Below, piece by piece: positions 34,180-42,888 of a stretch of DNA of 64,000 bases (position 1 is its first letter; each line of letters starts with the position of its first letter). Below the pieces are notes generated by a model that saw only the letters and a list, made by a program, of their open reading frames with translations, had not been told where the DNA came from and did not search any database. The DNA comes from Bacillus sp. BGMRC 2118. GTDB taxonomy: Bacteria > Bacillota > Bacilli > Bacillales > SA4. A program made the translations under genes and the position numbers. The stretch spans positions 62,001-126,000 of the forward strand of contig VTTJ01000010.1 in assembly GCA_008364785.1 (NCBI GenBank). Direction: 5' to 3'.

Positions 34180-34620
34180 ATGATTGTACAAGTGATAACA
34201 AGTTTTATTGCATCTGCCTCCTTTGCTATCTTGTTTAATGCACCGAAAAATTCTTTAATCAAATGTGGCTTCGTCGGGATGGTAGGGTGGTTTACCTATA
34301 CCTTGTTAACAATGTTAAAGGTGGATGTCGTAATGGCAACCTTCGCTTCTTCCTTATTTATTGCACTGATCAGTCAATTTTTTGCAAAACGGTATCGTAC
34401 ACCGATTATCATTTTTAGTGTTGCGGGAATTATTCCACTCGTCCCAGGTGGATTAGCTTATGATGCGATGAGAAATTTTGTGATTAATGATTACGAACTG
34501 GCTATGCAGCTAGCAGCTAAAGCATTTATGATATCAGGAGCTATCGCAATCGGAATTGTCTTTTCAGAAGTAATTAATCAATTGTCACGAAAAAGAGAAA
34601 AACAAATAAATACACCATAA
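34180..34620 (+). CDS. Threonine/serine exporter, C-terminal half (ThrE_2/DUF3815)
   Basis: A 146-residue protein with four or five membrane helices (SFIASASFAILFNAP, MVGWFTYTLLTML, FSVAGIIPLVPGGLAYDAM), the second half of the split ThrE-type exporters. SD AAGGAGG lies eight bases before the ATG, in the right target duplication of the MITE. The two halves probably assemble in the membrane. The inserted element now puts about 200 bases of structured leader between them. Confidence 0.87.
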   Translation: MIVQVITSFIASASFAILFNAPKNSLIKCGFVGMVGWFTYTLLTMLKVDVVMATFASSLFIALISQFFAKRYRTPIIIFSVAGIIPLVPGGLAYDAMRNFVINDYELAMQLAAKAFMISGAIAIGIVFSEVINQLSRKREKQINTP

Positions 34621-34636
34621 AGGGGATGTGCATTTT

Positions 34637-35578
34637 TTGAGTAATTTACATACAGTAAAGTTAGAGAGTAAACATTTACATGCATCATTTAGTCAGCAGT
34701 ATGAGCCAATTTTAACTGTACAATCAGGAGATACGCTTATCGTCACGACACCAGACATTGCATTTGGATTTTCTGAAGAAAAGGGAATGGAAAGAATTCA
34801 ATATCATTCTAAGGAAAAAGAAGCAGGTTGGGGTCATCCAATGATTGGACCCATAAAAGTGGAAGAGGCACGGCAAGGTATGACGCTAGAAGTGACTCTA
34901 CATGAAATTGAAACAGGATGGTATGGTTGGAATTGTGCAGGAGGAAAGAAAAGTTGGCAAAATGAAGTGCTTGGTATCTCGGGAACGGATGAAGTAAAAC
35001 TAGATTGGAATCTGGATAGAGAAAGAAAAATTGGTACAACAACAGTTGGAAAACAGCGTATGTCAGTCACATTACAGCCATTTATGGGGGTATTAGGAGT
35101 TGCTCCAGGCGAATCAGGTATTCATTCGACAACACCTCCAAGACGAGTTGGAGGTAATATTGATTGCAAGGAATTAGTCAGTGGTAGTACGCTGTATCTT
35201 CCAATAGAAGTAGATGGAGCTCTATTTTCCATTGGTGACGGACATGCAGCGCAAGGAGACGGAGAAGTATCTGGACAGGCAATTGAATGTCCGATGAATA
35301 AGGTCACTTTTTCATTAAAGGTAAGAGATGATATGGTTATTGATTTTCCAAGAGCGAATACTCCATCTGGCTGGTTAACATTTGGTTTTCATGAGGATTT
35401 AAATGAAGCAACAGCCATTGCACTTCAAGGAATGATTACGCTCATACAAGAGCAATATCAAGTGTCAAAGACAGAAGCAACGGCTCTCGCAAGTGTTGTT
35501 GTGGATTTAAGAATTACCCAGGTCGTTAATTCAGTAAAGGGCGTTCATGCCGTATTACCACATGGTGCTATAAGATAG
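34637..35578 (+). CDS. Acetamidase/formamidase family protein
   Basis: About 313 residues, the full length of the FmdA/AmdA family, which hydrolyses small amides to acid and ammonia in the cytoplasm. Recognisable parts are FGFSEEKGMERI, GHPMIGPIKVEEARQGMTLEV, FMGVLGVAPGESG, PPRRVGGNIDCKELVSGSTLYLPIEVDGALFSIGDGHAAQGDGEVSG. The TTG at 34637 has AAAGGGGATG at SD distance; GTG 34628 is in frame but overlaps it. It starts 16 bases after ThrE_2 and may be in the same operon. Confidence 0.87.
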   Translation: MSNLHTVKLESKHLHASFSQQYEPILTVQSGDTLIVTTPDIAFGFSEEKGMERIQYHSKEKEAGWGHPMIGPIKVEEARQGMTLEVTLHEIETGWYGWNCAGGKKSWQNEVLGISGTDEVKLDWNLDRERKIGTTTVGKQRMSVTLQPFMGVLGVAPGESGIHSTTPPRRVGGNIDCKELVSGSTLYLPIEVDGALFSIGDGHAAQGDGEVSGQAIECPMNKVTFSLKVRDDMVIDFPRANTPSGWLTFGFHEDLNEATAIALQGMITLIQEQYQVSKTEATALASVVVDLRITQVVNSVKGVHAVLPHGAIR

Positions 35579-35634
35579 TCTGCCTGGAAATTACAGGACA
35601 GTAATGTTTTTTACTTGTAGTTTTATGAATTCTG

Positions 35635-35640
35635 TATAAT
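35635..35640 (+). promoter_or_regulatory. Candidate -10 of the nitrilase-GNAT unit
   Basis: TATAAT 65 bases before the start, with TTACTT 18 bases upstream as a weak -35. Confidence 0.4.
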
Positions 35641-35704
35641 AATCGCTTTATGATTTACAAATAAAAAGGCTGCCTTGGAGTGGCTATATAGAGAGGGAGT
35701 AGAA

Positions 35705-36580
35705 ATGAAAATTCGAGTATCTGCAGTTCAATATCATTTACACACAATCCAATCTTTTGAAGAGTTTGCAAACCAATGTGAACATTATGTAAGAACGGCT
35801 TCTGAATATGAATCAGAGTTTGTTTTATTTCCAGAGTTTTTTACAACTCAGTTATTATCAATCGGGAGTAACCAAGGAACAACGTTAACCATTAACGAAT
35901 TGCCAGGTTTTACAGACCAATATCGTACGTTGTTTTCTAGATTAGCCGTAGAGTATAAGATGCATATTATTGGTGGCACTCATGTTGTATCAAAAGGTGA
36001 TAAATTATATAATGTAGCACACCTTTTCTACCCTAATGGTGAAATTGGTGAGCAGGCGAAGCTTCATATTACTCCAACAGAAGTAACTGGCTGGAATATG
36101 GCAGCAGGGGACGCTTTTCAATTATTTGATACTGAGAAAGGTAGAATTGCGATTCTTACTTGTTATGATATTGAATTTCCAGAAATTGTTCGAATTGCGA
36201 AAGCCAAAGGAGCTGACGTTATTTTCTGCCCTTCATGTACGGATGACAGGCACGGTTTCCACCGTGTACGCTATACGAGCCATGCACGTGCGATTGAGAA
36301 CCAAGTCTATGTTGTGTTAACTGGAACAGTAGGTTCCCTGCCAACTGTCGATTTCATGCGTGCGAACTTTGGTCAGGCTGCTATCATTACACCGAATGAC
36401 ATCCCTTTCCCGCCGAAAGGACTATTAGCTGAAGGTGAACTGAACAACGATATGATTGTAACAGCTGATTTAGATTTAAATTTATTATATGATGTAAGAG
36501 AAAAAGGCTCTGTTACAACGTGGAGAGACAGACGAACAGACCTATATACAGACTGGGACGACGTAAAAGTAAAGAGATAA
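35705..36580 (+). CDS. Carbon-nitrogen hydrolase (nitrilase superfamily)
   Basis: About 291 residues with the Glu-Lys-Cys triad: FPEFF (Glu, about residue 45), AKLHITPTE (Lys, about 120) and ILTCYDIEFPE (Cys, about 155). Members hydrolyse amides, nitriles or carbamoyl groups. The ATG at 35705 has GAGAGGGAG upstream. A GNAT gene follows after 15 bases. In B. subtilis YhcX the same two domain types occur in one protein, so these look like the split form. The substrate is unknown. Confidence 0.87.
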   Translation: MKIRVSAVQYHLHTIQSFEEFANQCEHYVRTASEYESEFVLFPEFFTTQLLSIGSNQGTTLTINELPGFTDQYRTLFSRLAVEYKMHIIGGTHVVSKGDKLYNVAHLFYPNGEIGEQAKLHITPTEVTGWNMAAGDAFQLFDTEKGRIAILTCYDIEFPEIVRIAKAKGADVIFCPSCTDDRHGFHRVRYTSHARAIENQVYVVLTGTVGSLPTVDFMRANFGQAAIITPNDIPFPPKGLLAEGELNNDMIVTADLDLNLLYDVREKGSVTTWRDRRTDLYTDWDDVKVKR

Positions 36581-36595
36581 CCGGGAGGATTTCAA

Positions 36596-37267
36596 GTGGA
36601 ATATAAACGCATCACAACTATAGAAGACCCATTATTTAAAAAGTTACATGATTTGATGTCTACCATTTTTCCTAAAGAAGAAGTGCTTGAATACTCACTT
36701 TGGAAAGAGCCGCTTGAGGATCCAAGTATCCGAGTATTTGTTAGTGTTCATGAAGGAGAGGTAGTCGGTGCTACCGAATACAGATATTATCCTGACTGGA
36801 ACATTGCAATGACGGACTTTACAATCATCGGAAAACCTGGTTTAGGAATTGGACACTTCCTTGCAACAGAACGTATGAAAGACCTCAAAAAGCTTGCGAA
36901 TGAAAATGGAAAAGAACTTGCAGGCATGTTTGCTGAAATTTATGATCCATATAAGGTAGACGGATCTAAATTCGAAGGCAACGATTTAATGAATCCTTTC
37001 GTGCGTAGAGAAGTGTTATCGCATTTAGGTTATAAACGTCTAGACTTTTCATATGTTCACCCATCTTGGGAAAACAATGGAGCTGCCGTTTCAGGCTTAG
37101 ACCTCGGCTATATGCCACTAAACGGGGAGCAACAGAGTGTTCAAGCAGCCTTAATTGTAAACTTTTTAACAACGTATTATACAGTTCTGTCAAATAAGCC
37201 CAAAGAGTGGATTGACATGATTGACCACTTGAAGCAACAAGAGCACGTTACACTATTGCCACTATAA
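36596..37267 (+). CDS. GNAT-like acetyltransferase partner of the nitrilase
   Basis: A 223-residue protein starting at GTG with SD GGGAGGA. The N-terminal half follows the GNAT pattern (DPSIRVFVSVHEGEVVGATEYRYYPDWNIAMTDFTIIGKPGLGIGHFLATERM), with GLGIGHFL at the acetyl-CoA loop position. The C-terminal part is less clear. It is adjacent to and co-directional with the nitrilase and likely acts on the same metabolite. Confidence 0.72.
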   Translation: MEYKRITTIEDPLFKKLHDLMSTIFPKEEVLEYSLWKEPLEDPSIRVFVSVHEGEVVGATEYRYYPDWNIAMTDFTIIGKPGLGIGHFLATERMKDLKKLANENGKELAGMFAEIYDPYKVDGSKFEGNDLMNPFVRREVLSHLGYKRLDFSYVHPSWENNGAAVSGLDLGYMPLNGEQQSVQAALIVNFLTTYYTVLSNKPKEWIDMIDHLKQQEHVTLLPL

Positions 37268-37273
37268 ATATAA

Positions 37274-37647
37274 GAGACTGGGACATTAAATTTCAGTTAA
37301 TAAATAAACCCGAACTATTAGGTGATATTTTAATAAATCTCTTGCCTGATAATTCGGGTCTTTATTTGTTATAAATAGATTAGTTGATTCTGGATGTGCA
37401 TACTATTATTTAAAATCCATAGTGGAATGGAGTGAAAGCCACTCGACTCCTGTGGGAGATAGAGGAAAGGCTGAGACTCATGCAGGCGGAGCCGAGGAGG
37501 CTCAGATTCCTCCCCATGGTACCCGGCGAGTGGCTGTAGCGCAATGTAACGAACATCTTCTTCCAACCTATCTCATTAAAGTGCACGAATAATATTTTAG
37601 ATATTGATCGTCTTTGATTGAAGATGAAAGAGTTATGTTCCAGCCTC
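37274..37647 (+). repeat. Structured dispersed repeat, copy 1 (about 374 bp)
   Basis: Ends are complementary (GAGACTGGGACAT with ATGTTCCAGCCTC). Inside are a hairpin CCCGAACTATTAGG/CCTGATAATTCGGG (37310-37358) and a long-range stem GCCACTCG/CGAGTGGC enclosing a GGAGG/CCTCC hairpin. The core (about 37424-37553) carries GGAATGGAGTGAAAGCC and GCGCAATGTAACGAAC. It fills the gap between the GNAT and tryptophan dioxygenase genes. A second copy in the same orientation is at 63259. No transposase or plausible ORF. Confidence 0.75.
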
Positions 37648-37740
37648 TGTACTTTTTAGAAAAATTAGATTCTACTACCAGTTCCTTTCCATTATAATGG
37701 AGAAGATGTTTGTATCCAGTTATGTAAGGGGGAGCTATAG

Positions 37741-38568
37741 ATGAGTCGGCACAAGGATGAAGGGTTACATACGAACTTTTCAAAAGATATGAGTTATGGA
37801 GATTATTTGAAATTAGATTCAATTCTTGATAGCCAGGACCGGTTATCCAATCATCATGATGAAATGATGTTTATTGTGATTCATCAAACAAGCGAACTAT
37901 GGATGAAGCTTATCATTCATGAAATGGTTGAAGCAAAAGCGTTCATTGAAAAAAATGATTTGGAACCGGCTTTTAAAATGCTGGCTAGAGTTTCTAGAAT
38001 TCAAGAACAGCTCATAGGTTCATGGGATGTATTATCGACACTAACACCCTCAGAATATATGGAATTTAGAGATCGATTAGGAAAATCTTCTGGTTTTCAG
38101 TCACACCAAAATAGAATGATTGAGTTTTTACTGGGTGCAAAGAGAGAAGATGTACTGTCTGTTTATCAACATGAAAAGGAAAAATACAATCAGTTGACCA
38201 ACTATCTACACAGCCCAAGCATTTATGACACAGCAATTAAAGCATTAGCTATGCGAGGATTTACGATAGATTCTGAATACTTACAAAGAGATTGGTCCAA
38301 GCAATACCAATACAATGAAAGTGTAGAAAAGGCGTGGCTAGCTGTCTATAAAGATGTAAAGAAACATTGGGATTTATATGAGTTAGCCGAAAAATTGGTT
38401 GACGTTGAGACTAGGCACCAAAAGTGGCGATACAGTCATATGTTGACAGTTGAGCGTATCATTGGAAATAAAAGAGGTACGGGTGGTTCTTCGGGAGTTG
38501 ACTATTTAAAGCGAGTGTTAGATCATCGGTTTTTTCCTGAGTTATGGAGTATTCGAACACAGCTTTAA
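37741..38568 (+). CDS. kynA: Tryptophan 2,3-dioxygenase
   Basis: A 275-residue heme enzyme that opens the indole ring of tryptophan to N-formylkynurenine, the first step of the kynurenine pathway. Diagnostic segments: MSYGDYLKLDSIL, HHDEMMFIVIHQTSELWMKL, SGFQSHQNRMIEFLLG, MLTVERIIGNKRGTGGSSGVDYLK. The histidine in YSHMLTVERIIG is the likely axial heme ligand. No kynB or kynU lies next to it. An acetamidase/formamidase is 2.2 kb upstream, but a role in this pathway is only speculative. SD GGGGGAG precedes the ATG. Confidence 0.93.
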   Translation: MSRHKDEGLHTNFSKDMSYGDYLKLDSILDSQDRLSNHHDEMMFIVIHQTSELWMKLIIHEMVEAKAFIEKNDLEPAFKMLARVSRIQEQLIGSWDVLSTLTPSEYMEFRDRLGKSSGFQSHQNRMIEFLLGAKREDVLSVYQHEKEKYNQLTNYLHSPSIYDTAIKALAMRGFTIDSEYLQRDWSKQYQYNESVEKAWLAVYKDVKKHWDLYELAEKLVDVETRHQKWRYSHMLTVERIIGNKRGTGGSSGVDYLKRVLDHRFFPELWSIRTQL

Positions 38569-38666
38569 AGGTGAGATTCCTCAGTTGTTTTTAGTTAATA
38601 GAAGGAAGATTCTCCTTCGCAAAAAATTAGAATTAATTGCCTATAACTATGTAATAGAGTCCATGC

Positions 38667-38672
38667 TATAAT
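38667..38672 (+). promoter_or_regulatory. Extended -10 promoter of the GGDEF-EAL gene
   Basis: TGC followed by TATAAT forms an extended -10; no clear -35. Transcription would start near 38679, only about 12 bases before a terminator hairpin. Confidence 0.5.
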
Positions 38673-38689
38673 AAATTTGTCGAAATTTG

Positions 38690-38726
38690 ACGCATCATAC
38701 TGAAAAATAGTGTGGTGCGTTTTTTA
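38690..38726 (+). terminator. Terminator in the leader of the GGDEF-EAL gene
   Basis: Twelve-pair stem ACGCATCATACT/AGTGTGGTGCGT (two G-U pairs), 7-base loop and six Ts, ending 24 bases before the start codon. It may end kynA readthrough or act as an attenuator for the gene that follows. Confidence 0.8.
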
Positions 38727-38749
38727 TGTATAGCGGGAGGCTACGGTTC

Positions 38750-41281
38750 ATGTCAATAAAGAGGAAAATTTCCTTAACCTTTACTTTGTTAGTCATGATT
38801 ATTTTAATCATATCTAACTATTTACAATACATTCATTCCAAAGATCAACTGTTAGATTCAATTGAAAGAGAAATTAATCTCGTTACTGAAGAAGTTACTT
38901 TTCAAATAGAAAATGCACAAAACGGCTCCTTATATGTCGAGAACATGATTGCAAGAGAATTACGTACAGCCTCAATTGCAGCGTTAAAATCATTACCACC
39001 CAGGCATGAAGAGATAACAAATGAACAACTTGTTCAAATTGCAAAAGAATTAAATGTATCTCATATTACACTCTTTGTAAAAACAGAGGATGATATTGTA
39101 GGTGTTAAATCTACTGATTCTCATGAGATAGGACTTGGAACAAAGGAATGGGATTATTGGTATACAGCATTTCAACAATTATTTGCATTAGAACCGGTTA
39201 CAGTAAAAGAAGGCTTAACGTTACCTCATTACTGGTCAGGTCCCATTGAAATAGCGTCTAGTAATCCGGATCATACGGATAAATGGGGCTATTATTATGA
39301 TGGTACAACCAATTACATTATCAATCCTTACATGCGAGATAAAGAAGTGCTTGAATATGAAGAGAAGTTTGGGCCTGTGAAGGTAATGAACAAATTTACG
39401 AATAAGCTCGATGGAATAGTAGAAATTACCGTATTCAACCCTGCATCGTTCGGTAAAGGCGATGCAACAGTAACGATAAACGGTAATCAATTTATAAAGA
39501 TTTCTGATGAGCCAATATGGTATGGGTCATACAAGTATGAAAATACGGATATGGACAGGGACTATATTCAAAAAACATCGAAAACTGGCAAATCTGAGAA
39601 ATATATGGAGTCTCTCATAGGAAAGGATATACAAAAAACATTTATACCTGTGAAAGATGAGGAGCAATCGTATGTAATAGGTATTGCCTATGATTATGAC
39701 ATTGTTCAACAACAGCTCACTCAGGATTTATGGGATCATATCGGATTATTACTAATCTCCATGGCATTTGTCTTTATAGCAAGTTCATTCTACTCACGTA
39801 CGATCACGAAACCTATTTCATATGTCGTGGCACAAGTGAACGAAATTGCAAAAGGTAACTTTGGTAAGAGACTGCAATTAAAGCGCAATGATGAATTTGG
39901 TTTACTTGCAGAAAATGTAAATGCATTATCGGAAAGCTTAAAAATCTATACAGAAGATTTGATTAAGAGTAAGAAGATTATAGAATACCAAGCATACCAT
40001 GATCCGTTAACGTCATTGCCAAACAGACGGTATATAAAAGAACAGATGATTAAAATGGAGCAAAATGCATTAGAACAGAAACAACCTATTTCAGTCATAT
40101 TCCTAGATGTGGATCGCTTTAAACATGTAAATGACACGCTAGGACATAATATGGGGGATGAACTCATTATCGAAATCTCTAAGAGAGTCCTTGCATGTGT
40201 TCAACCTAAAAAGGGAATTGTGGCAAGGCAGGGAGGAGATGAATTTATCATCCTCCTAGAAAACCATAATGAGCAAGAAACGATGGAAATTGCTGAATTA
40301 ATAGTAGAAACGGTAAAGCAAACTTACAAGATGGGTGATCATGAATTATATGTAAGTGCCAGCTGTGGTATTAGCATGTATCCTGAGCATTCTCGTGATA
40401 TCGAAACATTAATTATGTATGCAGATTTGGCGATGTATGAAGCAAAAGATCAAGGTGGAAATAAAGCAGTCCTTTATAAAGAAAAAATGAGTGATCAAAA
40501 TAAGGAACGTGCTCAAATTGAGAGTAAACTTCGAAAAGCAATTGAGGATCATAAGTTGGAAGTATATTATCAACCAAAAATCAACGCAAAGACAAATGAG
40601 GTAAATGGAGTCGAAGCATTAGTTAGATGGAATGATGAAGAACTCGGATTTGTTTCACCAGGTATATTTATCCCAATTGCTGAAGATACAGGACTGATTC
40701 AACCTTTATGGGAGCAAATTATGGAGAAATCCTGTAAACAGGTTGCTACATGGAATAAAGATAGAGATATGAAATTATCCTTATCTGTTAACTTTTCTGC
40801 AAAACAATTTCAAGATACACCCAATATTGTGGAGAAGGTTACAACGATACTAAATTGTTGTGATTTACCTCCAGAATTATTTGAAGTTGAAATTACAGAA
40901 AGCATTCTTATGTACAATACAAATGAAACCATACAAACTCTTGTTTCACTGCAATCTACTGGGATGAAAATTGCCATTGATGATTTTGGTACTGGATATT
41001 CATCTATGAGCTATTTAACATCACTGCCAGTTAACACATTAAAAATTGATCAATCCTTTATACAGGCCATAACAGAAGAATATCAAAACAGTGAGATTGC
41101 CTCGGCTATTATTAATTTAGTTAAGAGCCTCCAGTTAGAAGTTATCGCTGAAGGAGTAGAGAAGGAACATCAAAAGCAATATCTGCTAGATAACAATTGT
41201 GAAAACATGCAAGGTTTCTATTTTAGTAGGCCAATTCCTGCAGATGTTTTTGAAAATCATTATTTTCCAAGCAACAAGTAG
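38750..41281 (+). CDS. Membrane GGDEF-EAL protein (c-di-GMP synthesis/turnover)
   Basis: About 843 residues: TM helix (about 9-27), a large extracytoplasmic sensor domain (Cache-like) to about 320, second TM, HAMP (TKPISYVVAQVNEIAKGNFGK), GGDEF domain with intact GGDEF near residue 494, then EAL domain with EALVRW near 620, EVEITESIL, IDDFGTGYSSMSYL, KIDQSF and VIAEGVE. Both catalytic sets look complete; the inhibitory RxxD is absent (PKKG). The ATG at 38750 has GGGAGG nine bases upstream. Net direction, synthesis or breakdown, cannot be told. A terminator hairpin sits in its leader. Confidence 0.92.
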   Translation: MSIKRKISLTFTLLVMIILIISNYLQYIHSKDQLLDSIEREINLVTEEVTFQIENAQNGSLYVENMIARELRTASIAALKSLPPRHEEITNEQLVQIAKELNVSHITLFVKTEDDIVGVKSTDSHEIGLGTKEWDYWYTAFQQLFALEPVTVKEGLTLPHYWSGPIEIASSNPDHTDKWGYYYDGTTNYIINPYMRDKEVLEYEEKFGPVKVMNKFTNKLDGIVEITVFNPASFGKGDATVTINGNQFIKISDEPIWYGSYKYENTDMDRDYIQKTSKTGKSEKYMESLIGKDIQKTFIPVKDEEQSYVIGIAYDYDIVQQQLTQDLWDHIGLLLISMAFVFIASSFYSRTITKPISYVVAQVNEIAKGNFGKRLQLKRNDEFGLLAENVNALSESLKIYTEDLIKSKKIIEYQAYHDPLTSLPNRRYIKEQMIKMEQNALEQKQPISVIFLDVDRFKHVNDTLGHNMGDELIIEISKRVLACVQPKKGIVARQGGDEFIILLENHNEQETMEIAELIVETVKQTYKMGDHELYVSASCGISMYPEHSRDIETLIMYADLAMYEAKDQGGNKAVLYKEKMSDQNKERAQIESKLRKAIEDHKLEVYYQPKINAKTNEVNGVEALVRWNDEELGFVSPGIFIPIAEDTGLIQPLWEQIMEKSCKQVATWNKDRDMKLSLSVNFSAKQFQDTPNIVEKVTTILNCCDLPPELFEVEITESILMYNTNETIQTLVSLQSTGMKIAIDDFGTGYSSMSYLTSLPVNTLKIDQSFIQAITEEYQNSEIASAIINLVKSLQLEVIAEGVEKEHQKQYLLDNNCENMQGFYFSRPIPADVFENHYFPSNK

Positions 41282-41290
41282 AACCATACT

Positions 41291-41325
41291 CAGTAGTGCT
41301 GACAATGCTCAGCACTACTTTTTTA
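41291..41325 (+). terminator. Rho-independent terminator after GGDEF-EAL gene
   Basis: Eleven-pair stem AGTAGTGCTGA/TCAGCACTACT and a six-base T run. Confidence 0.9.
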
Positions 41326-41343
41326 CATTTTTTCGAATGAAGC

Positions 41344-41402
41344 TAGACAATGTAACAATGTTTTGTTATATTAGTAACAAATAAACGTAACAATGTTTTG
41401 TT
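41344..41402 (+). promoter_or_regulatory. Promoter with repeated operator of the YhbD-like gene
   Basis: TAGACA (41344-41349), 17-base spacer, TATATT (41367-41372). A 16-bp direct repeat GTAACAATGTTTTGTT occurs at 41352-41367, inside the spacer, and at 41387-41402, just before the SD. A shorter GTAACAA lies between them. Binding in the spacer is the habit of MerR-type regulators, so autoregulation by the encoded HTH protein is likely. Confidence 0.6.
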
Positions 41403-41421
41403 TTGTAAGGAGATGTACAAC

Positions 41422-42045
41422 ATGGAGGAAACATATATTTCAAAGAAGGAACTTCTAGAGGTTACAGGTATTTCTTACGGCCAGTTATATCGTTGGAAGA
41501 GAATGAATATTATCCCTGAAAACTGGTTTATTAAGAAATCCAGTTTTACAGGACAGGAAACCTATTTCCCCAGAGATAAAGTACTAGAGAGGATCCAAAA
41601 AATTCTAGAGTTAAAGGATGATTATTCTCTTGAAGAACTAGCAGAATTCTTTTCCCCGAAAGCAGATCATGTGGAAATGATGACTACTTCTTTACTGACA
41701 CATCATATTGTCAGTAAAGAAGTCATTCAAGCTAGTAATTACCCTCCTAATGAAAAGCTATCCTTTACTGATATTTTTTATCTGTATATGTGTGATTGGA
41801 TTTCAAAGGAGTATAGGCTTTCACATGATTCACTCGTTCAGCAACTGTCATTTCTTAAAGAAGGAGACTTCGTAGCTGAGGAGGTAGAACTGGTTGCGCT
41901 GAAGAAGGAGGAAGTAAGGATTTGGTTCATCGTGGCTTCTAAAGAATTATTATTTGTAGAAGATTCTGCAACCGTACTTGTAAAAGTAAGTATAGTAGAA
42001 AAGCTAAATGAGTTAAAAACAAAGTTATCTGAAGTGACAAAATAA
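41422..42045 (+). CDS. yhbD: YhbD-like HTH regulator (DUF4004)
   Basis: About 207 residues. The N-terminus is a MerR-like winged helix (YISKKELLEVTGISYGQLYRWKRMNIIPENWFIKK), followed by a region of unknown function. It resembles B. subtilis YhbD, which also precedes a bactofilin-type gene. The ATG at 41422 has AAGGAG nine bases upstream; upstream in-frame starts overlap that SD. Two 16-bp repeats in its promoter are likely its own sites. The bactofilin gene follows after 13 bases. Confidence 0.78.
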   Translation: MEETYISKKELLEVTGISYGQLYRWKRMNIIPENWFIKKSSFTGQETYFPRDKVLERIQKILELKDDYSLEELAEFFSPKADHVEMMTTSLLTHHIVSKEVIQASNYPPNEKLSFTDIFYLYMCDWISKEYRLSHDSLVQQLSFLKEGDFVAEEVELVALKKEEVRIWFIVASKELLFVEDSATVLVKVSIVEKLNELKTKLSEVTK

Positions 42046-42058
42046 GGGAGGGTTTATG

Positions 42059-42847
42059 ATGAGTATAGAAACAACAGCAAAACAAACAATTAAAATAAGT
42101 GGTTCCGGCACGGCTGGTGGCGGTCAGTATGAAGAGGTGAAAATAAGCGGCAGCGGGAAGATTAGTGGAGATATTGAGTGCCGTGAATTCAGAATTGATG
42201 GAACAGCTAAGGTAGAAGGATCCTTAACAGCAGAAGAAGTTGTGATTAATGGAACTTGTACAATTCAGCAGGACAGCAAATTAAATAAGATGGAAATAAA
42301 CGGAACATGTACCGTTGAAGGAAATGCGGCAGTCCGGGAACTTGAGGTAAACGGTTCTAGCAATTTTAGAAAGGATCTTCATATTACTGACTTTGAAATA
42401 AACGGATCTAGTAAGGTGAGCGGACGAGTTACGGGTGGAACAATTGAAGTAAATGGAATGTTGAAAGTACAAGGAAGTTGTGAGGTTGAAAGGATCTGTT
42501 CAAATGGTTCAATTCAGATAAAAGATCTATTAAGCGCAGATTCCATTGAAATAAATGTCGGCTATCGCTCATTTGCAAAAGAAATAGGAGGAGAGAAGAT
42601 CGTAGTAAAACAGTTTTCAGCAAACAATATATTAAAACAACTAATCAGCTTATTTAAGAGTAATAGTCACATGCTTGAGGCAGAGGTCATTGAAGGTGAT
42701 GAGATTCAACTAGATGTAACAAAGGCTAAGTTAGTGAGAGGAAAAGCCATTGTTATTGGAAGCAAGTGCGAAATTGAAAGAGTAGAATACACTGATACGT
42801 TAGAGATACACCCAGAAGCAAAGGTGAAAGAAGCGATCAAACTATAG
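42059..42847 (+). CDS. Bactofilin-like polymer-forming protein (YhbE/YhbF type)
   Basis: About 262 residues, mostly short repeats of the type EINGTCTVEG (for example VINGTCTIQQ, EINGTCTVEG, EVNGSSNFRK, EINGSSKVSG, EVNGMLKVQG), which form the triangular beta-helix of bactofilins. A final region of about 80 residues returns to the same pattern. Such proteins self-assemble into filaments and in B. subtilis the relatives affect flagella. SD AGGGAGGG favours the second of two adjacent ATGs. It is in an operon with the YhbD-like regulator and ends at a terminator. Confidence 0.82.
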   Translation: MSIETTAKQTIKISGSGTAGGGQYEEVKISGSGKISGDIECREFRIDGTAKVEGSLTAEEVVINGTCTIQQDSKLNKMEINGTCTVEGNAAVRELEVNGSSNFRKDLHITDFEINGSSKVSGRVTGGTIEVNGMLKVQGSCEVERICSNGSIQIKDLLSADSIEINVGYRSFAKEIGGEKIVVKQFSANNILKQLISLFKSNSHMLEAEVIEGDEIQLDVTKAKLVRGKAIVIGSKCEIERVEYTDTLEIHPEAKVKEAIKL

Positions 42848-42853
42848 AAACAA

Positions 42854-42888
42854 AAAGAGTGGAAAGTAGTACTCTCCACTTTTTTTGT
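42854..42888 (+). terminator. Rho-independent terminator after bactofilin-like gene
   Basis: AGAGTGGA pairs with TCCACTTT around an AGTA/TACT inner stem, followed by seven Ts. Confidence 0.8.

Noticed and set aside
34809..35307. Minus-strand frames over the acetamidase gene
   Set aside because: Shadows of a clear family member; no SD and no similarity to known proteins.
37369..37822. Short minus-strand frames inside or next to the structured repeat copy 1
   Set aside because: They are not kept in copy 2 and run through hairpin stems; the element is better explained as non-coding.
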